The position numbers were made by a program, and so were the translations under genes. A model generated the notes under the pieces. It searched no databases. It was not told the origin of the DNA and was given only the letters and a program-made list of their open reading frames with translations. A stretch of 64,000 nucleotides of DNA from assembly GCA_963846315.1 (NCBI GenBank), contig CAWJVM010000015.1, positions 133,353 through 197,352 of the forward strand, read 5' to 3'. Each line of letters opens with the position of its first letter. The stretch's first letter is position 1. Positions 15,748 through 23,932 of this stretch are shown one piece after another. This DNA comes from RPQJ01 sp963846315 (GTDB taxonomy: Bacteria; Pseudomonadota; Gammaproteobacteria; Steroidobacterales; Steroidobacteraceae).

Positions 15748-16755
15748 ATGGACTCTGCGCCGCTGCTGTTCGCGCCGCTTGCGTCGCGCGCCTTCGGTGA
15801 GCGCGTGGCAACGTGCCTCGGCACGCCGCTCGCGCCGCTCGAGGAGCGCGACTACGAAGGCGGTGAGCACAAGTCCAGGCCTCTGGTCAGCGTTCGCGGG
15901 CGCGTCGTCTACGTCATTCAATCGCTGAGTGGCGACGAGGCGGGCAGCGCCAACGACCGCCTCTGCCGCGTCCTGTTCCTGATCGCCGCCCTCAAGGATG
16001 CCGGCGCCGCGCGCGTGACCGCCTGCCTGCCGTACATCGCCTATTCGCGCAAGGACCGGCGCACCAAGGAACGCGATCCGGTCAATTCACGTTACATCGC
16101 GCAGTTGCTCGAAGCCGTCGGCGTCGATCACGTGATGGTGATGGACGTGCACAATGTCGCAGCGTTCGAAAACGCGTTCCGTTGCAGTGTCGACCTGCTC
16201 GAGGCCGCGCCGTTGCTCGCGGACAGGATCGTCGAGCAGGCAGGTGGCAGCAAAGTGACCATCGTGTCGCCGGATTTCGGCGGCGCCAAGCGCGCGCAAC
16301 GGGTGCAGGCGCTGGTCGCGGTGCGATCCGGCGTGCCCGTCGAATTCGCCGTCTTCGAAAAGCGCCGTGACGAAGGCGAGGTCAGTGGTGACCTGGTCAT
16401 CGGCCCGGTCGCAGGCCGGCATGCGGTCGTAGTCGACGACCTGATCAGCGCGGGAACGACGATCCTGCGGGCGGTGCAGGCGTGCCGCGCGGCGGGCGCG
16501 CTGTCGGTGACGGCTTTTGCGACGCACGGAGTGTTCGCGCCAGGCGCCAAGCGGCTGCTCGGTCCCGACGGACCCGATCGCCTGTATGTCACCGACACGC
16601 TGCTGCCCACGCGGTTGGCGCCTCCCCCGGGTGCCGCCGGCAGGCTGGTCGTCCTGCCGGCGTCGGCCTTGTTCGCCGAGGCCCTGCGCCGCATCGGCAC
16701 GGGTGAATCCGTCGTCGCATTGCGCGAGATGGAGCGCAAACCGCCGAAGCCTTGA
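15748..16755 (+). CDS. Second ribose-phosphate pyrophosphokinase-like protein
   Basis: A 335-residue protein with the Prs fold: N-terminal half with VVYVIQSLSG and the RKDRRTKERDPVNSRYIAQLLE segment, and a PRPP-loop VVVDDLISAGTTILRA in the C-terminal half. Compared with the canonical Prs at the window start (VDDMVDTAGT), the loop reads VDDLISAGTT, so it is a divergent paralogue. It probably makes PRPP, perhaps in nucleotide salvage, but another phosphoribosyl activity is possible. GTG at 15745 and ATG at 15748 are both in frame; ATG is preferred. It follows hpf closely. Confidence 0.85.
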   Translation: MDSAPLLFAPLASRAFGERVATCLGTPLAPLEERDYEGGEHKSRPLVSVRGRVVYVIQSLSGDEAGSANDRLCRVLFLIAALKDAGAARVTACLPYIAYSRKDRRTKERDPVNSRYIAQLLEAVGVDHVMVMDVHNVAAFENAFRCSVDLLEAAPLLADRIVEQAGGSKVTIVSPDFGGAKRAQRVQALVAVRSGVPVEFAVFEKRRDEGEVSGDLVIGPVAGRHAVVVDDLISAGTTILRAVQACRAAGALSVTAFATHGVFAPGAKRLLGPDGPDRLYVTDTLLPTRLAPPPGAAGRLVVLPASALFAEALRRIGTGESVVALREMERKPPKP

Positions 16756-16819
16756 GCCGTATCCAGCCGGGGTTTGCTAACCTTTCGCGCATCGTCGCGA
16801 ACAATGGAGCGCATCCCGC

Positions 16820-17203
16820 ATGAACGCAGTTCCCAGTCCTGCCGTCGTGAAAATCGACGCCGCGTCGGGCACCGAGGAAAGGCTCGAACTCGATCCCGCA
16901 CGCCTGGCGGCTGGCAGTCCGCTGCCGGAGCAGTTCGTCCGCAATGCGTACACGGACGCCGGCGGGAGGTTCTTCGCCGGCACCTGGCGCAGCAGCGTCG
17001 GGGCCTGGCGGGTCACGTATACCGAGAACGAGCTGTGCGTCCTGACGGCCGGCCGCATCCGCATCACCGATGACCAGGGCCGCCAGGCGACGTACGGGCC
17101 GGGCGACAGCTTCGTGATGCCGGCCGGGTTCGCCGGCCTGTGGGAGGTCCTGGAGCCGGCGCAGAAGCTCTACGCCATTTACGAACCCGCCGCCGAGGCC
17201 TGA
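16820..17203 (+). CDS. Cupin domain protein (DUF861/Cupin_3 type)
   Basis: A 127-residue single-domain cupin. The core runs through WRVTYTENELCVLTAGRIRI, then a Pro/Gly turn YGPGDSFVMPAGFAGLWEV, typical of the Cupin_3 group that contains ureidoglycine aminohydrolase-like and sugar-binding members. No metal-binding His set is complete, so it may bind a small ligand rather than act as a metalloenzyme. No partner is apparent; the gap to the porin contains a promoter. Function is not assignable. Confidence 0.8.
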   Translation: MNAVPSPAVVKIDAASGTEERLELDPARLAAGSPLPEQFVRNAYTDAGGRFFAGTWRSSVGAWRVTYTENELCVLTAGRIRITDDQGRQATYGPGDSFVMPAGFAGLWEVLEPAQKLYAIYEPAAEA

Positions 17204-17340
17204 ACCATGCAGGTGCGTCTGGCGGGGCGTGTGCGCCTCGCCGGTGCATCCGCCGGATCCCACCCCGCGCCATCACAGGCTTTTCGAATGGCACACTTCC
17301 TGCACTGCAGGATGCCGAGCCGCGGCGCGGTGGGCGTTCG

Positions 17341-17369
17341 TTCTGAAAGCGTATCGCTCCTGCTACACT
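17341..17369 (+). promoter_or_regulatory. Probable sigma-70 promoter of the porin
   Basis: TTCTGA (17341-17346) and TACACT (17364-17369) are spaced by 17 bases. Predicted start is near 17376, leaving a leader of about 50 bases that contains the AGAGG ribosome site at 17413. Confidence 0.5.
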
Positions 17370-17425
17370 AGCGGCGATGGTCGTTTAATTTGTGTTGTTG
17401 TTAAGCAACAAAAGAGGTAGCCGAG

Positions 17426-18129
17426 ATGAAATTTACCCATGGCCTGGCAGCGTTGGTGCTCTCGCTGACCGCGGTAGCTGCGCAAGCTGAAATCACCGGT
17501 AACGCAGCGGTGGTTAGCGACTACAACTGGCGCGGTATCACCCAGACCACCCAGGACCCTGCGCTGCAGGGCGGCATCGACTATTCGCACGAAAGTGGCT
17601 TCTACCTCGGCGCCTGGGGCAGCAATGTCGATTTCGGTGGCTATTACGACGAGAACGTCGAAATCGACCTCTACACGGGCTTCCGCGGTGGCGATGCCGT
17701 GACCTGGGACGTCGGCCTGATCTACTACACCTATCCGGGCGCGGACGACATCGACTTTGGCGAAATCTATGCCGGCCTCGGCTACCAGTGGCTGAGCGGC
17801 AAGGTCTCCTATTCGAACGACTTCGGGAACTCCGGCGAGTCGGCGTTCTACTATGAAGCCAACGCGGCGTACGAGCTGCCGGCCAACTTCGGCGTGACCG
17901 GGCATCTCGGCTACAGCGACGGCGACGCCATCGACCTGTTCTACGAGGACAGCTACATGGACTGGTCGGTCGGCGTGACGTACGCGTACAGCCACTTCAC
18001 GTTCGGCCTGAAGTACGCGGACGGCAGTGACCTGAGCCTCGCTCGACGGCACGCGCGGACGACGTCAACAGCAGCGAAGGCGTGGCGATCTTCTCGATCT
18101 CGACTTCGTTCCCGTGGACGAAGGAGTAA
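17426..18129 (+). CDS. TorF-family outer-membrane porin, frameshift near C-terminus
   Basis: Outer-membrane beta-barrel channel. A signal peptide (cleavage near AAQAE) precedes TorF-type sequence: NAAVVSDYNWRGITQTTQDP, GGIDYSHESGFYLGAWGSNV and alternating aromatic/Gly strands. After GLKYADGSDLS (about 18035) the frame changes to Arg-rich nonsense that would run to 18295 through a terminator. Shifting frame restores DDVNSSEGVAIFSISTSFPW with a stop at 18127-18129, which is a natural porin end with an aromatic C-terminal strand. The coordinates given follow the restored gene. Real loss or a base error near 18040-18058 cannot be told apart here. Confidence 0.8.
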
Positions 18130-18168
18130 GCGACTCGCGCGTCGCCTGACGCTCAGGACCGCCTGCAA

Positions 18169-18203
18169 CGCCCGGTCTCCGCAAGGAGGCCGGGCGTTTT
18201 GTT
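18169..18203 (+). terminator. Intrinsic terminator after the porin
   Basis: CGCCCGGTCTCC and GGAGGCCGGGCG pair around GCAA, with one unpaired base, followed by TTTTGTTG. It supports the restored porin stop at 18129. Confidence 0.88.
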
Positions 18204-18328
18204 GTGGCGGCGCACGCCAGGTGTTCGTCAGGCGTGTGCCGGGCGCTCGCCAAACCCGGCGTGCCCGGAGTACCGTGCGTCGCTCACGCAGATGAATGCA
18301 ACCGCTGCCACGACATGAGGGTGCGCCG

Positions 18329-19000
18329 ATGCTCAAGCTTCACGGATTTCCGGTCAGCAACTACACCAACATGGTCGAACTCGCCCTGCTCGAAAAAGGG
18401 CTGCCGTTCGAATACGTGCTGACGTTTCCGGAACCGACGCCCGCCTTCCTCGCCCGCAGTCCGCGCGGCAAGGTCCCCTTTCTCAGCACGCCGCAGGGCT
18501 TCATCAACGAGGCCAGTGTGATCCTCGACTACCTCGAAGACGTCGATGCGACCCGGCGCCTGTTGCCGGAGAATCCGCAGGCACGAGCCACCGTTCGTGC
18601 ACTGATGAAAGAGATCGAGCTCTACATCGAGTTGCCGGCGCGCAGCTGCTTCGCGGAAGTGTTCTTCGGCGGCACCGTGGCCGATGCGATCAAGGGCAAG
18701 GCGCGCGAAGAGCTGCTCGCGGGCTTTGCCACGCTCCAACGCCACGCCCGCTTCGCACCGTTCGTCGCCGGTGACAGCTTCACGCTGGCCGACATCGTTT
18801 TCCTCTACAGCGTCGACATCGCGGTCGCGGTGGGCAAGCGGCTGTGGGACCTGGACCTGCTCGGCGACATGCCGGCGGCCCAGGGGCTGTTGCAGCGACT
18901 CAACGAAAATCCGCACGTCCAGGCCATCGCTGCCAAACGCGAAGCGGGTACGCCGGCATTCGTGGCGGCGGTGCGCGCGCGCCTGCAGGGCGCCCGCTAG
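18329..19000 (+). CDS. Glutathione S-transferase family protein
   Basis: A 223-residue protein with an N-terminal thioredoxin-like domain (MLKLHGFPVSNYTNMVELAL, then SPRGKVPFLSTPQG and NEASVILDYLED) and an all-helical C-terminal domain (about 90-215). Ser and Tyr near the N-terminus could activate glutathione. The substrate is unknown. Start ATG 18329 has GAGGG seven bases upstream. It ends four bases before the convergent aminotransferase. Confidence 0.88.
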   Translation: MLKLHGFPVSNYTNMVELALLEKGLPFEYVLTFPEPTPAFLARSPRGKVPFLSTPQGFINEASVILDYLEDVDATRRLLPENPQARATVRALMKEIELYIELPARSCFAEVFFGGTVADAIKGKAREELLAGFATLQRHARFAPFVAGDSFTLADIVFLYSVDIAVAVGKRLWDLDLLGDMPAAQGLLQRLNENPHVQAIAAKREAGTPAFVAAVRARLQGAR

Positions 19001-19004
19001 AGCG

Positions 19005-20333
19005 TCAGCCCAGCTCCTGCAGCACGTCGCCGAGGATGCCGAACACCTGGTCGATGTGCTGCTTCTCGATGATCAACGGCGGCGACATCGCGATGATGTC
19101 GCCCGTCACGCGCAGCAGCAGTCCTTTCTCGAACGCCCGCACGAACGTGTTGTAGCCGCGCAGGCCGGGCTTGCCGGGGACGGGTTCGAGCTCCACGGCG
19201 CCGATCAGCCCGAGGTTGCGCAGGTCGATCACGTGCGGCCGGCCCCGCAGCGAATGCACGCCATCGGCCCAGTAGGGCGCCATGTCGTTGGCACGCGTCA
19301 GCAGGCCTTCCTTGCGGTAGATTTCCTGCGTCGCGATGCCCGCCGCGCAGGCGACCGGGTGGGCGGAATACGTGTAACCGTGGAAGAGTTCGATAGCCCC
19401 TTCGGGGCCTTGCATGAAGGTGCTGTAGATCTGGTCACTCGCCGCGACCGCGCCCATCGGCACCGCGCCATTCGTGAGGCCCTTGGCCATCGTGATCATG
19501 TCGGGTTGCACGCCGAAGAACCCGGCGCCGAACGGCGCGCCGAGCCGGCCGAACCCCGTAATCACCTCGTCGAAGATCAGCAGGATGCCGTGCTTGGTGC
19601 AGAGGCTGCGCAGGCGTTCGAGGTAGCCCTTGGGCGGGATCAGCACGCCCGTTGAGCCCGCGACCGGTTCGACGATCACCGCGGCGATGTTGCTCGCGTC
19701 GTGCAGCGCGACGATGCGCTCGAGTTCATCGGCCAGGTTCGCGCCGTGTTCGGGAATGCCGCGCGTGTACGCATTCCTCGCCAGGTCGTGCGTGTGCGGC
19801 AGGTGATCGACGCCCGGCAGCATCGCCCCGAACCACTTGCGGTTGTTGACCATGCCGCCGACGGAAATGCCGCCGAAGCCGACGCCGTGGTAACCCCGCT
19901 CACGGCCGATGAAACGCGTGCGTGACGCCTCGCCGCGCGCACGGTGATAAGCGAGCGCGATCTTGAGCGCCGTGTCGACCGACTCGGAACCGGAGTTGGT
20001 GAAGAACACGTGCCCCATGTCCTGCGGCAGCCAGCCCGCGACATCGTTGGCCAGCTGGAACGCCGTCGGGTGTCCCATCTGGAAAGGCGGGGCGTACTCC
20101 ATCGTCGCGATCTGCCTGGCCACCGCCTCGCTGATTTCCTTGCGGCCGTGCCCCGCATTCACGCACCACAAGCCCGCGACCGCGTCGAGGATCTGCCGGC
20201 CGTCGGGCGTCCAGTAGTGCATGCCTTCGGCCTTCGCCAGCATCCGGGGGTTGGCCTTGAACTGGCGATTGGCCGTGAACGGCATCCAGAAGGCTTCCAT
20301 CTGGTCGCGGGGCAGCGCTGCGGGGGCGGTCAT
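19005..20333 (-). CDS. Class III aminotransferase, omega-amino acid:pyruvate type
   Basis: PLP enzyme that moves an amino group from beta-alanine, GABA or a diamine to pyruvate. It has 442 residues; family features are FFTNSGSESVDTALKIA, the Asp pair region IFDEVITGFGRLG and the PLP lysine in TMAKGLTNG. The start SPMEAFWMPFTANRQFK-like region (MEAFWMPFTANRQFK) is diagnostic of omega-amino acid--pyruvate aminotransferases. It is divergent from a PuuR-like regulator and the two promoters are interleaved, so this gene is probably a target of that regulator. Start ATG 20333; the upstream frame to 20768 is an antisense shadow. Confidence 0.9.
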   Translation of the reverse strand: MTAPAALPRDQMEAFWMPFTANRQFKANPRMLAKAEGMHYWTPDGRQILDAVAGLWCVNAGHGRKEISEAVARQIATMEYAPPFQMGHPTAFQLANDVAGWLPQDMGHVFFTNSGSESVDTALKIALAYHRARGEASRTRFIGRERGYHGVGFGGISVGGMVNNRKWFGAMLPGVDHLPHTHDLARNAYTRGIPEHGANLADELERIVALHDASNIAAVIVEPVAGSTGVLIPPKGYLERLRSLCTKHGILLIFDEVITGFGRLGAPFGAGFFGVQPDMITMAKGLTNGAVPMGAVAASDQIYSTFMQGPEGAIELFHGYTYSAHPVACAAGIATQEIYRKEGLLTRANDMAPYWADGVHSLRGRPHVIDLRNLGLIGAVELEPVPGKPGLRGYNTFVRAFEKGLLLRVTGDIIAMSPPLIIEKQHIDQVFGILGDVLQELG

Positions 20334-20366
20334 GGCGGGGTACCCGATGAGTGATTCGACCGGCCG

Positions 20367-20395
20367 ATGATAAGAAAAATTGACACTTGGCTCAA
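20367..20395 (-). promoter_or_regulatory. Promoter of the class III aminotransferase
   Basis: On the minus strand TTGAGC (20390-20395) and TATCAT (20367-20372) are spaced by exactly 17 bases, predicting a start near 20360. The -35 overlaps the spacer of the divergent plus-strand promoter. Confidence 0.6.
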
Positions 20396-20408
20396 ATGAA
20401 CGTGAAAT
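20380..20408 (+). promoter_or_regulatory. Promoter of the HTH-cupin regulator
   Basis: Perfect -35 TTGACA (20380-20385) and TGAAAT (20403-20408) at 17 bases. The segment 20380-20395, TTGACACTTGGCTCAA, is an inverted TTGA-N8-TCAA that covers both divergent -35 boxes and is a candidate operator for the neighbouring regulator. Confidence 0.55.
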
Positions 20409-20430
20409 TCGGCCTGTTTTGAACCTATGT

Positions 20431-21009
20431 GTGCAGGATATTGAACACCCTGTGAGCGAGCTCAGCATCGACGTCGGTGCCCACCTGCGGGCCGTGCGCA
20501 CCATGTATGGCCTGTCGCAGCGAGAGTTGGCGAAGCGTGCCGGCGTGACCAACGGCTTGATCTCGTTGATCGAGCAGAACCGCGTCAGCCCCTCGGTCAG
20601 CTCGCTGAAGAAGGTGCTCGACGGCATCCCGATGTCGCTCGCGGAGTTCTTCACCCTCGATTTCTCGGCGAGCCCGCAAGTGTTCTTCCGCAGTGACGAA
20701 CTGCCGGTCATGGGCGACCGTTCGGTGATTTTCAAGCTGGTGGCCGCCCGCCGGCCGAACCGGGCCATGGCCGTACTGCACGAGCACTATGAGCCCGGTG
20801 CCGACACGGGTGCCGACATGCTGCGGCACGAAGGCGAGGAGGGTGGCGTCGTGGTCCGTGGCCGCATCGAGCTCACCGTCGGCGCCGAGACGCGGCAACT
20901 CGGCCCCGGCGATGCCTATTACTTCACCAGCGCGATCCCGCACCGCTTCCGTAACACCGGCACCGATCCGTGCGAGATCATTTCCGCCAATGCGCCACCG
21001 ACCTTCTGA
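20431..21009 (+). CDS. puuR: HTH-cupin transcriptional regulator, PuuR-like
   Basis: DNA-binding regulator with an N-terminal XRE-type helix-turn-helix (RAVRTMYGLSQRELAKRAG, then TNGLISLIEQNRVSPSVSSL) and a C-terminal cupin (about 110-190; GGVVVRGRIELTVGAE, GDAYYFTSAIPHRFRN) that probably senses a polyamine or an amino-acid intermediate. In E. coli PuuR represses the putrescine pathway. Here it lies between two polyamine-type genes and is divergent from one. GTG at 20431 is chosen because a TTG at 20380 lies inside the promoter; GTG at 20452 is also possible. Confidence 0.82.
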   Translation: MQDIEHPVSELSIDVGAHLRAVRTMYGLSQRELAKRAGVTNGLISLIEQNRVSPSVSSLKKVLDGIPMSLAEFFTLDFSASPQVFFRSDELPVMGDRSVIFKLVAARRPNRAMAVLHEHYEPGADTGADMLRHEGEEGGVVVRGRIELTVGAETRQLGPGDAYYFTSAIPHRFRNTGTDPCEIISANAPPTF

Positions 21010-21035
21010 AACGGCGACAATCACAGCGAAGTCCC

Positions 21036-22544
21036 ATGAACCAGACAGCCACCCCCACCGTGCAGGACTGGCACGACCGCGCCGCCGCGCTCGCCATCAA
21101 CGGCCAGGCCTTCATCGATGGCCGCTACGTCGCTGCCGCCAGCGGCGAATCGTTCGACGACATCACGCCGATCGATGGCCGCGTGATCGCGCGCGTCGCA
21201 TCGACCGACCAGGCGGACGTCGAGCGCGCCGTTGCCGCGGCACGCCGGGCATTCGACAGCGGTGCCTGGTCGAGGCAACCGCCGCGCGAACGCAAACGCG
21301 TGCTGCAGCGGTTTGCCGAACTGATCCTCGCACACCGGGACGAGCTGGCGCTGCTCGAGACGCTGGACATGGGCAAACCCATCTCCGACAGCCTGGCCGT
21401 GGACATTCCGGCCACGGCGCGCTGCATCGCCTGGTACGCGGAAGCCGTCGACAAGGTGTACGACGAGGTCGCACCGACGGCGTACGACCAGCTTGCGCTC
21501 ATCACGCGTGAACCGATCGGCGTCGTCGCCGCGATCGTGCCGTGGAATTTCCCGCTGATCATGGCTGCGTGGAAGATCGGCCCGGCGCTCGCCGCCGGCA
21601 ATTCGTTCATCCTCAAGCCGTCCGAAAAGTCGCCGCTGTCGGCGATTCGGCTCGCCGCGCTGGCCGCCGAAGCCGGCATTCCCGACGGCGTCTTCAATGT
21701 GCTGCCCGGCTACGGCCACACGGCCGGCCAGGCGCTGGCGCTGCACATGGACGTCGACTGCCTCGGCTTCACCGGCTCGACGCGCACCGGCAAGCTCATG
21801 CTGCAGTACTCGGGGCAGTCGAACATGAAGCGAGTGTGGCTGGAGTGCGGCGGCAAGTCGCCGAACATCATCCTGGCAGACTGTCCCGATCTCGATCGTG
21901 CCGCGGCGACCGCGGCCGGCGCGATCTTCTTCAACCAGGGCGAGATGTGCACGGCGGCGTCGCGTCTGATCATCGAAGCAAGCGTGCGTGACCGCGTGCT
22001 CGAGAAAGTCGTCGAGGCGAGTCGCGCGATGCAGCCGGGCGATCCGCTCGATCCCGCGACGCGCATGGGTGCAATCGTCGACGAGATCCAGACCAGGACC
22101 GTGCTCGGCTACATCGACTCGGGCAGGTCGGAGGGCGCGGCGGTGCTGGCAGGCGGCCAGCGCGTGCGCGAGCAGACGGGGGGTTGCTACATAGAACCCA
22201 CCGTCTTTTCGAACGTGACGACCGACATGCGCATCGCGCGCGAGGAAATTTTCGGGCCCGTGCTGGCGGCCATCACCGTCAAGGACGCCGAAGAGGCCGT
22301 GCGTGTCGGCAATGGCGTCGAGTACGGCCTGGCGGCGGCGGTGTGGACCCGCGACATCGGCAAGGCGCATCGCATGGCGAAAGCACTGCGCGCCGGCATG
22401 GTCTACGTCAACTGCTACGACGCCGACGACATCACCGTGCCCTTCGGCGGTTTCAAGCAGTCGGGCACGGGTCGCGACAAGTCGCTGCACGCCTTCGACA
22501 AGTACACTGAACTCAAGACCACCTGGATCGACCTGTCACAATGA
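21036..22544 (+). CDS. puuC: Aldehyde dehydrogenase, PuuC-like
   Basis: NAD(P)-dependent oxidation of gamma-glutamyl-gamma-aminobutyraldehyde or a related aminoaldehyde to the acid. Of normal length (502 residues), with WNFPLIMAAWKIGPALAAGN, catalytic Glu in LECGGKSPNII and catalytic Cys in NQGEMCTAASR. Context (PuuR-like regulator upstream, polyamine genes around) makes PuuC the likely role; the sequence alone fixes only the family. It overlaps the next gene by four bases (ATGA), so translation is coupled. Confidence 0.88.
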   Translation: MNQTATPTVQDWHDRAAALAINGQAFIDGRYVAAASGESFDDITPIDGRVIARVASTDQADVERAVAAARRAFDSGAWSRQPPRERKRVLQRFAELILAHRDELALLETLDMGKPISDSLAVDIPATARCIAWYAEAVDKVYDEVAPTAYDQLALITREPIGVVAAIVPWNFPLIMAAWKIGPALAAGNSFILKPSEKSPLSAIRLAALAAEAGIPDGVFNVLPGYGHTAGQALALHMDVDCLGFTGSTRTGKLMLQYSGQSNMKRVWLECGGKSPNIILADCPDLDRAAATAAGAIFFNQGEMCTAASRLIIEASVRDRVLEKVVEASRAMQPGDPLDPATRMGAIVDEIQTRTVLGYIDSGRSEGAAVLAGGQRVREQTGGCYIEPTVFSNVTTDMRIAREEIFGPVLAAITVKDAEEAVRVGNGVEYGLAAAVWTRDIGKAHRMAKALRAGMVYVNCYDADDITVPFGGFKQSGTGRDKSLHAFDKYTELKTTWIDLSQ

Positions 22545-23932
22545 GCGGCTACAGCAACGTCACCTTCGACGAGATCGAGATCGGCGCCACGGCCAGCGCC
22601 GAACGCGTGGTGGGACAGAATGAGATCGAGGCACTGCTGCTGGTCTCGGGCGATGTCGTGCCGTTCCATGTCGTGGATGGCACCAGCGTCGAGCCCAGCG
22701 ACCTGTGCGTCGAGGCGGTGGCGGCGGAGGCCATCATCTCAGGCATGCTCGAACGGCGGCTGCCCGGACCGGGCACTCGCATCGTCTCGCAGCAACTGGA
22801 ATTCAACGGCGTGATCCGCGTGGGCGACCTGGTCCGTGCGACCGTGACGGTGCGCGAGAAGGCCACCGAGAATCGTCGCGTGCTGTTCGACTGCGAGGTC
22901 GATGCGGCGGGCGAGACCGTGCTGCACGGGACGGTCATCGTCGAGGCGCCGCACCGCAAGGCGACCTTCCCCGAATTGTCGCGACCCGAGTTCATGATCC
23001 GTCGCAACGACGTGTTTGCGCGGCTGCTCAGGCGCTGTGAACCGCTGGCACCGGTGTCGTGCGCCGTCGCGCACCCGTGCGATCCCGATTCGCTGATGGG
23101 TGCGCTGGAAGCGGCCCGGCTCAACCTGATCGTGCCCGTGCTGGTAGGACCCGCGACCCGCATACGCGCCCTGGCGAACGGGCTGGGACAGGACATCTCG
23201 AACTTCCGGCTGGTCAACACCGAGCACAGTCATGCGTCGGCCGAGGCCGCGGTGACACTCGCCCGCAACGGCGAAGTCGAAACGCTGATGAAGGGCAGCC
23301 TGCACACCGACGAGATCATGACAGCCGTCGTGTCGTCGCAGGGCGGGCTGCGCACCGAACGTCGCGTCAGCCACGTGTTCGTCATGGACGTGCCGGCCTA
23401 CGATCGCATCCTGTTCGTCACGGACGCCGCGATCAATATCGAACCCTCGCTCAAGGAAAAAGCCGACATCGCGCAGAACGCGATCGACCTCGCGCGCAAC
23501 CTCGGCATCGACACGCCCAAGGTGGCCATCCTGTCGGCCGTGGAGATGGTCAACCCGGACATCAACTCGACCATCGATGCCGCGGCGCTGTGCAAGATGT
23601 CGGACCGGGGCCAGATTCGCGGAGCCATTCTCGACGGGCCGCTCGCGTTCGACAATGCGATCAGCGAACTCGCTGCCCGCACCAAGAGCATCCATTCGCC
23701 CGTCGCGGGGCGCGCCGACATCCTGCTCGTGCCCAACATCGAGGCTGGCAACATGCTGGCCAAGCAACTGCAGTACTTCGCGGGCGCCGACAGCGCCGGG
23801 ATCGTGCTCGGCGCGCGCGTGCCGGTGATCCTGACGAGTCGCGCCGACAACGTGCGCATGCGCATCGGTTCGGCGGCGGTGGCTAAGCTCGTCGTCCACG
23901 CGCGACGCGCGGCGATACCGCCGCTCAAGTGA
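22541..23932 (+). CDS. MaoC-like hydratase fused to phosphate acyltransferase
   Basis: A 463-residue bifunctional enzyme. Residues about 1-140 form a MaoC hot-dog domain (enoyl-CoA hydratase type, FDEIEIGATASAERVV at the start). The rest, from about 160, is a phosphate acetyl/butyryltransferase domain with LNLIVPVLVGPATRIRALA and LFVTDAAINIEPSLKEK. Together they could hydrate an enoyl-CoA and convert an acyl-CoA to acyl phosphate. It lies directly upstream of the kinase that would use acyl phosphate and overlaps both neighbours. Confidence 0.9.
   Translation: MSGYSNVTFDEIEIGATASAERVVGQNEIEALLLVSGDVVPFHVVDGTSVEPSDLCVEAVAAEAIISGMLERRLPGPGTRIVSQQLEFNGVIRVGDLVRATVTVREKATENRRVLFDCEVDAAGETVLHGTVIVEAPHRKATFPELSRPEFMIRRNDVFARLLRRCEPLAPVSCAVAHPCDPDSLMGALEAARLNLIVPVLVGPATRIRALANGLGQDISNFRLVNTEHSHASAEAAVTLARNGEVETLMKGSLHTDEIMTAVVSSQGGLRTERRVSHVFVMDVPAYDRILFVTDAAINIEPSLKEKADIAQNAIDLARNLGIDTPKVAILSAVEMVNPDINSTIDAAALCKMSDRGQIRGAILDGPLAFDNAISELAARTKSIHSPVAGRADILLVPNIEAGNMLAKQLQYFAGADSAGIVLGARVPVILTSRADNVRMRIGSAAVAKLVVHARRAAIPPLK

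Noticed and set aside
18130..18295. Arg-rich tail of the literal porin frame
   Set aside because: It crosses an intrinsic terminator and encodes no porin-like sequence; the restored stop at 18129 is more plausible.
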